Assembly (NCBI GenBank): GCA_020025235.1
Contig: JAHHSL010000004.1
Location: forward strand, 1 to 64,000
Reading direction: 5' to 3'
DNA: 64,000 nucleotides
Source: Ruthenibacterium sp.
Lineage (GTDB): Bacteria; Bacillota; Clostridia; Oscillospirales; Ruminococcaceae
The notes under the pieces are model-generated. The model was not told where the DNA came from and made no database searches. It saw nothing but the letters and a program-made list of their open reading frames with translations. The position numbers and the translations under genes were made by a program. Positions 16,096 to 24,975 of this stretch are shown here, piece after piece. How positions within the stretch are numbered: the stretch's first letter is position 1; every line of letters begins with the position of its first letter.

Positions 16096-17379
16096 TTGGA
16101 TACACCCGGACCCAGTATGTACGTTGCTTTGATCGTTTTGCTTCTTTTTTCGGCATTTTTCTCCGCAAGTGAAACGGCGCTTTCCTGCGTGAACCGCATC
16201 CGCATGAAAAACAAAGCGGATGACGGCGACAAAAAGGCGCAGCGTGTGCTCGGCCTTTCCGAAGATTACGACAGGACGCTTTCCGCCATTCTGATCGGCA
16301 ACAACGTCGTCAACCTGACGGCGTCCTCGCTTTCCACCCTGATCGCGACAACGCTGCTCGGGCAGCAGGGCGCGGCGATCGCAACGGCGATCATCACGGT
16401 CCTTGTCCTGATTTTCGGCGAGATATTGCCCAAAAGCTTTGCAAAAGAAAATGCGGAAAAAGTCAGCGTTTCCATCAGCGGGCCGCTGTACATCATCAAA
16501 ACGCTGCTTTCGCCGCTGGTGTGGATCTTTGTGCAGATCAAGCGCATCTTCACGGGCAACCGTTCGTCCGAACTCAATGTGCAGCCCAGCGTAACGCAGG
16601 AAGAGCTGAAAACGATCATTGATACCGTGGGCGAAGAGGGCGTTCTTGACCGGCAGGAGACGGATATCATCCAGTCGGTGATCGAATTTGACGACACCGC
16701 AGTGCAGGATATCCTGACGCCGCGCGTGGATATGGCGGCGATTTCCTCCGGTGCACCGTCGGAAGAGCTTTTGCAGCTGTGTGTCGAGGGCGGGTATTCC
16801 CGTATTCCCGTTTATGAAGGTTCGATCGACCACATCGTCGGCGTGATCCATGTGAAGGATGTTCTGGCTGCGCTTGCAGCGGGCAGAACGCTGATCCCTT
16901 CGGAACTGATGAGTGACGTACTGTTTGTGTACCGTTCCAAGCGCATCAAGGAACTGCTTGCGGAATTCCGCCGCAGCCAGCAGCATATCGCGATCGTGAC
17001 CGATGAGCACGGCGGCGTGCTGGGGCTTGTGACTATGGAGGATATCCTGGAAGAACTGGTCGGGGATATCCGCGATGAATCCGATAAGGAGGAAATCGAC
17101 ATCCGCGAACTTTCCGAAAACAGCTGGCTTGTCGAGGGTGACGTCGATATCGAGGATTTCTTCGATGCGATCGGCTTTGCCGACAAGGAGTTTGAATGTG
17201 ATTATAACTCCGTCGGCGGCTGGGCGCTGGAGGTCCTGGGGCATATCCCCGAAGCGGGCGAGCATTTTTCGTATAAAGAACTGGAGGTCGAGGTGCGCGG
17301 CGTGCACGAACGGCGCATCGAAAGCCTGTTCATCCGCCGCATCCAGACAGAGCCGGAGACGGTCGGCAGCAAAAACTGA
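16096..17379 (+). CDS. CNNM/HlyC-CorC family membrane protein
   Basis: A 427-residue protein with the order DUF21/CNNM membrane domain (about 10-170; SAFFSASETALSCVNRIR is the family signature), paired CBS domains (about 205-325; TPRVDMAAI, YSRIPVYEGS, HIVGVIHVKD, VTDEHGGVLG) and a C-terminal CorC_HlyC domain (about 345-420). Relatives export or transport Mg2+ and similar divalent cations; 'hemolysin' is a historical name. I prefer the TTG at 16096, 9 bases after AGGAG; the next ATG is 16117. The longer frame would run through the upstream terminator. Confidence 0.88.
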   Translation: MDTPGPSMYVALIVLLLFSAFFSASETALSCVNRIRMKNKADDGDKKAQRVLGLSEDYDRTLSAILIGNNVVNLTASSLSTLIATTLLGQQGAAIATAIITVLVLIFGEILPKSFAKENAEKVSVSISGPLYIIKTLLSPLVWIFVQIKRIFTGNRSSELNVQPSVTQEELKTIIDTVGEEGVLDRQETDIIQSVIEFDDTAVQDILTPRVDMAAISSGAPSEELLQLCVEGGYSRIPVYEGSIDHIVGVIHVKDVLAALAAGRTLIPSELMSDVLFVYRSKRIKELLAEFRRSQQHIAIVTDEHGGVLGLVTMEDILEELVGDIRDESDKEEIDIRELSENSWLVEGDVDIEDFFDAIGFADKEFECDYNSVGGWALEVLGHIPEAGEHFSYKELEVEVRGVHERRIESLFIRRIQTEPETVGSKN

Positions 17380-17440
17380 CGGCAAAGAAGCATCCGGTGC
17401 AGATCATGCACACAAAACCCGCATGTAAGCTGAAGATAGA

Positions 17441-17469
17441 AAACGCCGCAGACGGTCTGCGGCGTTTTT
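17441..17469. terminator. Bidirectional terminator
   Basis: AAACGCCGCAGAC pairs with GTCTGCGGCGTTT, followed by T. It lies between the CBS-domain gene and the convergent amidase gene. Confidence 0.85.
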
Positions 17470-17617
17470 GCATGTATGCAGGGGTCAATGCCCGCGGTGC
17501 TTTGCCGGCTGTTTTGCCCGGCGCAGTGCGCGGCCGTGCAGTACCTGTGCCGCCTGTTTTGGGACATTCATTTCCGGAGTTTTGGAAAACAGTATGTGTG
17601 AAAAGCAAGCCCTGCCG

Positions 17618-19783
17618 TCATGCCTTCGGGACACAGGCAAGGATGCTGCGCGCAATGGCGTCGCCCGCCGCCAGAAGCTGGGCGTCGCTTGTCACCTGTT
17701 CGTATTCGGCGGGGTTTACCATGAAGCCCGTCTCCAGAAGAACGGCGGGGCAGACCGTGCTGCGTGTGACGTAATAATAACCCCAGTGCGCCCCGCGGCT
17801 TGCGCGCCCCGTTGCGGCGGTGACGTTTTCAACAAGCGTCTTTGCAAGCTCTTTCCCGGCGGGATAGAAATAATAACATTCCGTGCCGGACGCCTGGTTG
17901 GCGTCCACGCGCAGGTCGATCGAATTGTGATGCAGCGAAAGGAAGAAATCCGGCTGTCCGGTGATGATCGCGCGGTTTCGCTCTTCCAGTGAAAGGAACG
18001 AATCATCCGTGCGGATCGTCTGCACGGATGCGCCCATTTGCTCCAGACGGTATTTCACGGCGTTCATCAGCGCAAGGTTTGCGTCCTTTTCCGTGGGTGC
18101 GTCCGGCCCGGCGGGGCCGGCTGCCCCGGTGTCGTGGTCGCCGTGTCCCGCGTCCAGCAGAACCGTCACACCCGTAAGCGGCTTACCGAACACATCGCTG
18201 CGCACGGGCTGCTTTTTCAGCAGGATCTGTGTGGTGCCGTCCTCGGTATATTCCACGGTATGCCCCCAGACAGGCTGGGTGAATTTAAAGGTGATGCGCG
18301 TGAAGCGGTCGTTCGGCTCCACGATCGTTTCGGCGATCATCGCGGAATCGCTCACCGCAAAATCGGCGGCAAATTCGGCGTCGTAAAAATCCATGACAAG
18401 ATCGCCTTCCACCATATTGGTGTAGGCAAGCGGAGTGCCCTTGCCGGTGAACGTCACGGCCTCGCCGTAATCGGTTTTCTGCGCCGAAGCGCCGGTGAAG
18501 GAAAAGCCCGTCTCGGCAGGTTCGGAAAGGATGGTCGTGTTGTAGGCAAGCACATAGTCCCCGCTTGCAAGCTTGTAGGCCCATGTCTTTTTGCCCTTGC
18601 GCATGGTCTCCACGCTTTCGGTCACGCGGGCGACTGCGCCGCGGCGCACGGTTTCGTTGATGTTGCCGTCGTTTTCGGGGTCATACAAAAGACTGGTGAG
18701 CCAGCCGTCAATGCGGATCGGGGTGCCCTCCTCGGCACTGACAGTTGCATCGTGGGGTGGTTCCTCGGGTGTTTCGGGCTTCGGCTTTGCGGGGTCGGGC
18801 TTCGGCGGTTCGGGGCGCACGACGGTGACGCTCACCTCCTGCCCGCCCTGGCGCAGCGTCAGGACGTTTTCGCCGTAGGAAAGCGCCGCAAGCACGCCGA
18901 ACGTGCCGCCGGGCGCGCGCGTTTCCACCGCGGCGTCGTTGAACGTCAGCGGCTGTTCGGGGTCGGATGTTCCCATGACAAAGCAGGTTTCGGTGTAGAT
19001 CTTCGCGCCGTCGGCGGGATACTGCACCGAAAGCTCCTTCGGCGGGGTGTAGTTCAAAAGAACGGGGCGCTCAACGGTGGTATCCAGCACGCTTGCAAGG
19101 ACGCTCAGCTCTTCAACGTTTGCAAGGCAGGCTTCGTAATCAAAGACGGCATCCGGGATTTCGCCGCCGAGCGTATGCCTGAACAGCACTTCGGGCTTTG
19201 CAAAATCCGCTTCGGGGATAAAAACGGTTTCTTTCTGCGTTTCAAAATCCAAAAGGGCGCTGCCCTCTATGGAAAGACCGGCTATGGCGTAATGCTTTTT
19301 CAGACGCTTGAGGGAATGTTCCCAGTCCTTATCGCCGGAAATTTCCGGCGCGACGGCGCGCACGGAGATCCCTTCGGCAGAGGCAATTTCGCACAGCGAC
19401 GCGAGCGGGTCGTATTTATGGAACAGCGAATCCTGCGAAGAAGCGCCCGCCCATGTTGCAAACGTGCGGTCACGGAAGCCGACGCCGTCGGCATCGTTGA
19501 GCACATCGAAGAACACCGTGTTCATCCCGTGCTCTTTGGCAAACGAGACGGCCTTTTGGAAATATGCGTCCAGCTCTTCGGGCGAAGCTTCGGCAAACAC
19601 GGGGGCGCCGCCGAAGCGCACGCCGAACACCGGCCCCTGCGGCGCGGCGGCACTGGCAAGATCCCGGGGCATCGGGCGGTGTAAAAACCAAAACAAAACA
19701 CAGCCGAAAATAAGTACGGCGGCAAGAACGCAGGCAAGGATGACCAGCATGCGTTTGCGGCGGTATCTGCGAGAATAGACCAT
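17618..19783 (-). CDS. N-acetylmuramoyl-L-alanine amidase with GH-like N-terminal domain
   Basis: A 721-residue, membrane-anchored cell-wall hydrolase. An N-terminal basic segment and one helix (about 10-33) are followed by a TIM-barrel-like region (about 50-250) of the GHL10/YngK type (HGMNTVFFDVLNDADGVGF, then YDPLASLCEIASAEGISV), a Pro/Lys-rich linker near 325-350, SH3-like beta-rich regions and a C-terminal Amidase_3 domain (about 540-715). The zinc-enzyme motifs are DAGHGDHDTGA, EKDANL, LSLHHN and LLETGFMVNP. Substrate should be the lactyl-L-Ala bond of peptidoglycan. The combination with a GH-like domain occurs in some Firmicutes. Confidence 0.88.
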   Translation of the reverse strand: MVYSRRYRRKRMLVILACVLAAVLIFGCVLFWFLHRPMPRDLASAAAPQGPVFGVRFGGAPVFAEASPEELDAYFQKAVSFAKEHGMNTVFFDVLNDADGVGFRDRTFATWAGASSQDSLFHKYDPLASLCEIASAEGISVRAVAPEISGDKDWEHSLKRLKKHYAIAGLSIEGSALLDFETQKETVFIPEADFAKPEVLFRHTLGGEIPDAVFDYEACLANVEELSVLASVLDTTVERPVLLNYTPPKELSVQYPADGAKIYTETCFVMGTSDPEQPLTFNDAAVETRAPGGTFGVLAALSYGENVLTLRQGGQEVSVTVVRPEPPKPDPAKPKPETPEEPPHDATVSAEEGTPIRIDGWLTSLLYDPENDGNINETVRRGAVARVTESVETMRKGKKTWAYKLASGDYVLAYNTTILSEPAETGFSFTGASAQKTDYGEAVTFTGKGTPLAYTNMVEGDLVMDFYDAEFAADFAVSDSAMIAETIVEPNDRFTRITFKFTQPVWGHTVEYTEDGTTQILLKKQPVRSDVFGKPLTGVTVLLDAGHGDHDTGAAGPAGPDAPTEKDANLALMNAVKYRLEQMGASVQTIRTDDSFLSLEERNRAIITGQPDFFLSLHHNSIDLRVDANQASGTECYYFYPAGKELAKTLVENVTAATGRASRGAHWGYYYVTRSTVCPAVLLETGFMVNPAEYEQVTSDAQLLAAGDAIARSILACVPKA

Positions 19784-20066
19784 GGAATGACCCCCTTTTG
19801 AATCTGGCCGGAATGGAATAAGGTTTAATCAGCTTGAGTATAACACGGAATATATCCGGGAATCTACAAAAATCTGCCCGTTTCGCGCTTTTTTGTGCAA
19901 TGCAGACGAAACCGGAGGACAATATAAGATATAATGCATGATACAAAAAATATGTATCCGGGATGCATCGGGCAGAGGATTTGCGGGGCAAACGATAAAA
20001 ACCGCTACCAAATCCCGGGAATGTGTGGTATGCTTTAAACTGGAAACAGAAAAAGGAGACGATTTT

Positions 20067-20891
20067 TTGCAGATACCCAATCATGCGTTTACACACGGCG
20101 GAAAATTTCACGCCGATGACGTTTTCAGTGCCGCTCTTTTGAAAATATGCAATCCGGAAATCCGGATCGAACGCGGCTTCACCGTGCCCGAAGGCTTTGA
20201 CGGCCTTGTGTTCGATATCGGGGACGGCCCGTTCGATCATCACGCAAAGGCAAGCCCCGTGCGGGAAAACGGCGTGCCGTATGCGGCGTTCGGCCTTTTA
20301 TGGCGCGAGATCGGCCCCGGCCTTGTGGGGCGCGAAAGCGCGGAACGCTTTGATGAAAGCTTTGTTCAGCCGCTGGATCTGGATGACAACACCGGCTGCG
20401 GCAATCAGCTTGCGGGCGTGATCGCGGCGTATAACCCCCGGTGGGATCAGCCGGAAGATCCCGATGAATGTTTTGCCTGTGCGGCGGCTCTGGCCGAGGA
20501 TATCCTGCGCCATAAGCTTGAATCCATTTACAGTGTGCAGCGCGCGGCAAAGGAAGTGAACGAGGCGCTTGCCAAAATGAAGGGGCGCATCGTGCGGCTG
20601 GAACGCTTTGCACCGTGGAAGCAGCAGCTGATCCCCAGCAAGGCATATTTTGTGGTGTATCCGTCGCAGCGCGGCGGCTGGTCGGCACAGGCGGTTCCGG
20701 CGGCGTTCGGTTCGCCCGCGCTGAAGGTGCCGTTCCCGCGCCACTGGGCGGGCGCGCCGGAACGGGATCTGCCCGGCCTTTCCGGCATCGAAACGCTTCG
20801 CTTTTGCCATGCGGGGCGCTTTCTGGTGACGACGGGCACGCAGGAGGACGCCATTGCGGCCTGTCAGGCGGCAATGGAGCAGGAGGAATGA
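20067..20891 (+). CDS. MYG1/UPF0160-family DHH-like protein
   Basis: A 274-residue member of the MYG1 (UPF0160) family, which carries DHH-phosphoesterase-like motifs: THGGKFHADDVFSAALL at the N-terminus and DIGDGPFDHHAK near residue 52. Eukaryotic MYG1 is a 3'-5' RNA exonuclease; bacterial members are uncharacterised. I start at the TTG at 20067, 8 bases after GGAG, which gives the conserved N-terminus; the frame upstream is open but has no ribosome binding site. It overlaps the next gene by four bases (ATGA). Confidence 0.85.
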   Translation: MQIPNHAFTHGGKFHADDVFSAALLKICNPEIRIERGFTVPEGFDGLVFDIGDGPFDHHAKASPVRENGVPYAAFGLLWREIGPGLVGRESAERFDESFVQPLDLDDNTGCGNQLAGVIAAYNPRWDQPEDPDECFACAAALAEDILRHKLESIYSVQRAAKEVNEALAKMKGRIVRLERFAPWKQQLIPSKAYFVVYPSQRGGWSAQAVPAAFGSPALKVPFPRHWAGAPERDLPGLSGIETLRFCHAGRFLVTTGTQEDAIAACQAAMEQEE

Positions 20892-21160
20892 GCAAAGCCT
20901 TCGTCTATATGCTGCAGTGTGCGGACGATACGCTGTATACGGGCTGGACGAACGATCTGGAAAAGCGCGTTGCGGCGCACAGCGAAGGGCACGGCGCAAA
21001 ATATACGCGCAGCCGCCGTCCGCTGACGCTGGTTTATGCAGAGGAATGTGCGGATAAAAGCGCGGCGCTGCGCCGGGAGGCGGCGATCAAGCGGCTTTCC
21101 CGCGCCGAAAAGCTGCAGCTGATCGGCATATACCGTGAAAAAAAGAATATTTCCGAATAA
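20888..21160 (+). CDS. GIY-YIG nuclease-superfamily protein (YhbQ/UPF0213-like)
   Basis: A 90-residue single-domain GIY-YIG protein. The family core is visible as FVYMLQCADDTLYTGWTND, followed by LEKRVAAHSEGHGAKYT and the conserved arginine/glutamate segment LRREAAIKRLSRAEK. Single-domain GIY-YIG proteins are thought to act in DNA repair or recombination, but the function of this group is unclear. It is translationally coupled to the MYG1-like gene. Confidence 0.9.
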   Translation: MSKAFVYMLQCADDTLYTGWTNDLEKRVAAHSEGHGAKYTRSRRPLTLVYAEECADKSAALRREAAIKRLSRAEKLQLIGIYREKKNISE

Positions 21161-21173
21161 AGGAGGAAGGACT

Positions 21174-21815
21174 GTGGAAAAGGAACGCTATTCGTTTTGC
21201 ATCGGCAGACGACAGGAAGAAGAATGTCTGGAAGAAACGGCGCGTGCGCTGGAAAAGCGCACCGAAATGCTCTCGCGCAGCGAGTATCCGGGCATGTGGA
21301 AGGTAACGGACGCCGTATCGGGGCATGCAGGGAAACATCCCAAAAAGCCGCGGCGGCGCGCACGGGGCTGGACGTTCCTTGCGGCAGGGCTTCTTTTTAT
21401 CCTGACGGCTCTCATTCCGTCGGAAAAGATCTGGACGATGCTTGCGGCCGGCGTCATTTCCGCCGCTTGGGGCATTGCCGTGCTGTGCGGAAAAGGGGAT
21501 GCGAAGGCTGACGCACAGCCGCGCATCGGCCGGCAGTTCCGGGATGCCGCACAGACCCTTCTGCGCGATACGGCGCTGAAAGAGGACGAATCGGTGGAGA
21601 TCCTGTTTGACGGGGACGGAATGACGATGACGGCAGCCGACAGCGCCGAGCACATTGCATACAGCACGTTTGAATGTGCGGTGGAAACCGAGCATCTGTA
21701 TCTTATCTGCGCGGATAAGCGTGCACTGGTGCTTGCAAAAAACGAAATGGCAGACGGCACACCGCAGGAGTTTTCCGCATTTCTTGCAGAAAAAACAGCC
21801 TTTTATACCGTATGA
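21174..21815 (+). CDS. YcxB-like membrane protein
   Basis: A 213-residue protein with GTG start (AGGAGGAAGG just upstream). A short N-terminal cytoplasmic part is followed by a basic linker (KKPRRRARG) and two membrane helices (about 66-105), then a C-terminal soluble domain (about 125-210; EDESVEILFDGDGMTM, HIAYSTFECAVE, LYLICADKRALVLAK) resembling YcxB-type (PH-like) domains. Function unknown. It follows the GIY-YIG gene by 13 bases, so it is in the same operon. Confidence 0.7.
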   Translation: MEKERYSFCIGRRQEEECLEETARALEKRTEMLSRSEYPGMWKVTDAVSGHAGKHPKKPRRRARGWTFLAAGLLFILTALIPSEKIWTMLAAGVISAAWGIAVLCGKGDAKADAQPRIGRQFRDAAQTLLRDTALKEDESVEILFDGDGMTMTAADSAEHIAYSTFECAVETEHLYLICADKRALVLAKNEMADGTPQEFSAFLAEKTAFYTV

Positions 21816-21929
21816 AAAACGCCGGAAACGCGCTGTTACAAAAATGTAACGAATTGGATTTCGGCGCAGTTTCAAGCGGAAAAACCATATTTTATGCCGC
21901 AAAATGCGCACAAAGCGGGAAAAAGATGC

Positions 21930-21957
21930 TTGACAGTGCGAAAAAGGCGTGTATAAT
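21930..21957 (+). promoter_or_regulatory. Promoter of the metNIQ operon
   Basis: Perfect TTGACA (21930-21935), a 16-base spacer and perfect TATAAT (21952-21957). The strongest promoter in the window. Transcription starts near 21964, just before the T-box. Confidence 0.85.
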
Positions 21958-21963
21958 TGGGAA

Positions 21964-22258
21964 CATAACGACAAAGACGTTGACGAGAAGAGTACGCCGA
22001 GTACAGGCTTTCAAAGAGAGCTTCCGTTTGGTGAAAGGAAGCAAAGCAGGTCCGGCCGAACATGGTCTCTGAGTTGCATGTGCGAACCGATCCGGTAAGT
22101 GCATGACGGGCGCACCCGTTACAGTGCCGCGCTGTAATCCGTAATACGGCCGCAGCGGCTGAGGCTTTTTCTGTGAGGAAAAAGTAAAACAAGGTGGTAC
22201 CACGAGCTTTGAATTTATGCCCGTCCTTGGAACGAATCGTTCCAAGGACGGGTTTTTT
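21964..22258 (+). promoter_or_regulatory. Methionine-responsive T-box riboswitch
   Basis: A complete T-box leader. Stem I elements AGAGAGC (22015-22021) and GGTGAAAG (22030-22037) are present. The likely specifier is ATG (22062-22064), a methionine codon, in the 3' side of stem I before GTCTCTGAGTTG. The T-box bulge sequence AAGGTGGTACCACG (22191-22204) contains TGGT for pairing with the ACCA end of uncharged tRNA. An intrinsic terminator closes it. Uncharged tRNA-Met should stabilise the antiterminator and turn the operon on. Confidence 0.92.
22220..22258 (+). terminator. T-box terminator hairpin
   Basis: CCCGTCCTTGGAAC pairs with GTTCCAAGGACGGG and is followed by TTTTTT. The 5' part competes with the antiterminator. 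Confidence 0.9.
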
Positions 22259-22304
22259 GTTTATTCCGCAAAAGGCGGGAATCAGGGAAAGGCAGGAATC
22301 AGCA

Positions 22305-23045
22305 GTGATTGAAATTTCGCATCTGACAAAAATATTTGAGTGTAAGGATCATCGCGTGACAGCGCTGGAGGATGTGAACCTCAATATCGAAAAGGGCGAG
22401 ATTTTCGGCATCATCGGCATGTCCGGCGCGGGCAAATCCACGCTTCTGCGCTGCCTGACGCTGCTGGAACGCCCCACTTCCGGCGGGATCAGCATGGACG
22501 GGCACAACATCGCGGCGCTTTCCGGCGCACAGCTGCGGAATGCACGGCGCAAAATGGGCGTTGTGTTTCAGGGCTACAACCTGCTGATGCAGAAGACGGT
22601 TTTTGAAAATATCGCATTTCCGCTCAAGCTGGAAAAGAAGCTGAAAAAGCCGGAGATCGAAGCGCGCGTCACCGAGCTGCTCAAGATCGTCGGGCTTGAG
22701 GATCGCAGGAACGCCTATCCCGCACAGCTTTCCGGCGGGCAGAAGCAGCGCGTTGCGATCGCACGGGCGCTGGCAACGAATCCCGAAATGCTGCTGTGCG
22801 ACGAACCGACCAGCGCGCTGGACCCGCTGACGACGAAAGCCATGCTCAAGCTGCTGGGCGATATCAACAAGCAGCTGGGCGTCACGATCATCATCATCAC
22901 GCATGAGCTTGCAGTCGTGAAGGCGATCTGCTCGCATGTGGCGGTCATCAGCGACGGAAAGCTGGCAGAAAGCGGCGTTGTGGAAGAAGTGTTCCGTGCA
23001 CCGAAGAGCGACGTGACACGGCAGCTGATTGGTATGGAGGGGTAA
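22305..23045 (+). CDS. metN: Methionine ABC transporter ATP-binding protein
   Basis: A 246-residue ABC ATPase of the methionine uptake family. Walker A is GMSGAGKST (about 36-44), the signature is LSGGQKQRVAIARAL, Walker B is LLCDEPTSALDP and the switch histidine is in IIITHEL. The GTG start follows the terminator by about 45 bases. It is about 100 residues shorter than Escherichia coli MetN and lacks the C-terminal NIL domain that binds methionine for trans-inhibition. It is the first gene after the T-box and is followed by metI after 4 bases. Confidence 0.92.
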   Translation: MIEISHLTKIFECKDHRVTALEDVNLNIEKGEIFGIIGMSGAGKSTLLRCLTLLERPTSGGISMDGHNIAALSGAQLRNARRKMGVVFQGYNLLMQKTVFENIAFPLKLEKKLKKPEIEARVTELLKIVGLEDRRNAYPAQLSGGQKQRVAIARALATNPEMLLCDEPTSALDPLTTKAMLKLLGDINKQLGVTIIIITHELAVVKAICSHVAVISDGKLAESGVVEEVFRAPKSDVTRQLIGMEG

Positions 23046-23049
23046 ACAA

Positions 23050-23727
23050 ATGGAAGCGCTGACAGAACTTTTTACAAAATACGGCCCGCTTTTGTGGGAG
23101 GGAACGCTGGAAACCCTGTACATGACCATTGTTTCCACATTTTTCGCTTACGTTCTGGGTCTGCCCATGGGTGTGCTGCTCACCGTGACAAAACGCGGCG
23201 GCATTGCCGAAGCACCCCGCTTCAATGCGGTGTTTGGCTGGTTTGTCAACATCATGCGCAGCATCCCGTTCATCATCCTGATGTTCTTCATCATCCCGTT
23301 CACGCGCTTTGTCGCGGGCACAAGCATCGGCGCAACGGCGGCGCTCGTTCCGCTCACCGTCAGTGCGGCGCCGTTCATCGCCCGCATGGTGGAACAGAGC
23401 CTTGAGGAAATCGACCCCGGCGTGCTGGAGGCTGCGGCCTGCATGGGTGCGGATAAATGGCAGATCATCACACGCGTGCTGCTGGTGGAAAGCGTCCCCA
23501 GTCTGCTGCGCGGGCTTTCGATCAGCCTGATCACGATCCTGGGCTATACGGCAATCACCGGCAGTGTCGGCGCGGGCGGCCTTGGCAACATCGCATTCCG
23601 CTTCGGCTATCAGTATTATAAACAGAGCGTGATGTACGCGACGATCATTATCATCATCCTGCTCGTGTGCATCATCCAGACAATTTTTGACCTCATCGCC
23701 CGCAAAGCGGATAAACGCAACCGCTGA
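23050..23727 (+). CDS. metI: Methionine ABC transporter permease
   Basis: A 225-residue inner-membrane permease with five predicted helices and the BPD_transp_1 signature, seen as EAAACMGADKWQIITRVLL (the EAA loop contacting MetN). It starts 4 bases after the metN stop. D- or L-methionine uptake is inferred from the T-box and from MetN/MetQ. Confidence 0.92.
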   Translation: MEALTELFTKYGPLLWEGTLETLYMTIVSTFFAYVLGLPMGVLLTVTKRGGIAEAPRFNAVFGWFVNIMRSIPFIILMFFIIPFTRFVAGTSIGATAALVPLTVSAAPFIARMVEQSLEEIDPGVLEAAACMGADKWQIITRVLLVESVPSLLRGLSISLITILGYTAITGSVGAGGLGNIAFRFGYQYYKQSVMYATIIIIILLVCIIQTIFDLIARKADKRNR

Positions 23728-23881
23728 ATGCGCGCGCCGCACCGGATGCCGGATGCATACGGCAGAGTGCGAAAACGCAAGGGCTGAGATAGAAACCATA
23801 CCGGAAACGAGAGGGGATTCCGCGTATCGTTCCTGCGTTGCAATCCAATGGAAAACAAGAAAGAAAAAGGAGTTTTTAACT

Positions 23882-24775
23882 ATGAAAAAGATCATTGCAT
23901 CGATCCTTTCCCTGTCGCTGTGCTTTGCACTTGCAGCATGCGGCGGCAATGCACAAAGCAATACTTCCTCCGGCGCAGAGCCGGCATCCGAACCCGCCGG
24001 TGAAGGCGCTGTTACCCTGAAGGTGGGCGCAAGCCCCGCTCCGCACGGCGAAATCCTGGAGCATGCGGCAGAGCTTCTGGCAGAACAGAACATCAATCTG
24101 GAAATCGTGCTGTTCGATGACTATGTCATGCCGAACACCGGCGTAGACGAAGGCTCGCTGGATGCAAACTACTTCCAGCATCAGCCGTATCTGACGAACT
24201 TCAATGCGGAACACGGCACCAAGATCGCAAGCATCGGCGCAATTCATTACGAGCCGCTCGGCATCTATGCGGGCAAATCCGCAGACCTTGCCAATGTGCC
24301 TGACGGCGCTGTGATCGGCATTCCCGATGACGCAACCAACGGCGGCCGCGCACTGCTGCTTTTGCAGGATAACGGCATCATCAAGCTGAAGGACGGCATC
24401 ACGCTCGATACCTTCCGCGAAGCACAGACCGACGCAGGCGCAATCAACTTCAACGAATATGACGGCATTGCCGAAAACCCGCACAACATCAAGATCGAAG
24501 CGCTGGCAGCAGCAAACCTGCCCGCAAGCCTGCCGGATCTGGATTTCGCGATCATCAACGGCAACTATGCGATCCCGGCCGGTATTTCGGATAAGCTGCT
24601 CGTCACCGAAAATGCGGACAGCGAAGCCGGCAAGGTGTTTGCAAACGTGATCGCCGTGCGCGAGGAGGACAAGGATCGTCCGGAGCTGAAGGCACTGGTG
24701 GAAGTGCTGCAGAGCAAGGAAGTTGCAGACTGGATCACCGAAAAATATCAGGGCAGCGTTCTGCCCGCGGCATAA
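23882..24775 (+). CDS. metQ: Methionine-binding lipoprotein
   Basis: A 297-residue substrate-binding lipoprotein of the NlpA/MetQ family. The signal peptide MKKIIASILSLSLCFALAAC ends at the lipidated cysteine. After a Ser/Glu-rich linker, the mature protein shows VGASPAPHGEILEHA, the typical MetQ N-terminus, and DEGSLDANYFQHQPYL. AAAGGAG precedes the ATG. A 154-base gap separates it from metI, with no clear promoter, so it is probably co-transcribed. Confidence 0.93.
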   Translation: MKKIIASILSLSLCFALAACGGNAQSNTSSGAEPASEPAGEGAVTLKVGASPAPHGEILEHAAELLAEQNINLEIVLFDDYVMPNTGVDEGSLDANYFQHQPYLTNFNAEHGTKIASIGAIHYEPLGIYAGKSADLANVPDGAVIGIPDDATNGGRALLLLQDNGIIKLKDGITLDTFREAQTDAGAINFNEYDGIAENPHNIKIEALAAANLPASLPDLDFAIINGNYAIPAGISDKLLVTENADSEAGKVFANVIAVREEDKDRPELKALVEVLQSKEVADWITEKYQGSVLPAA

Positions 24776-24804
24776 GCTGCCGTTCTGAAAACGAACCGAA
24801 AACC

Positions 24805-24846
24805 AAGGCGCGCCGCCCGTTTTGCACAACGGGCGGCGCGCCTTTT
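24805..24846 (+). terminator. Terminator of metNIQ
   Basis: AAGGCGCGCCGCCCGTT pairs with AACGGGCGGCGCGCCTT, followed by TT. A very stable stem. Confidence 0.85.
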
Positions 24847-24975
24847 GGGATCGTGCGGTGAATACGCAAGATTCGCAATCAAAAACAGGGAAATACACTT
24901 GCTTTCTTCGGGGAAAGGGTCCATGATATAGGGCAGACATGGGCGGGTTTATCGAAAAATGCGAGGTGACCGGTT

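Noticed and set aside
23762..23810. AGGGCTGAGATAGAAACC between metI and metQ, resembling part of a TPP riboswitch.
   Set aside because: The other required TPP parts (CTGATCTGGATAATGCC-like and the closing stem) are absent, and metQ is not a thiamine gene.
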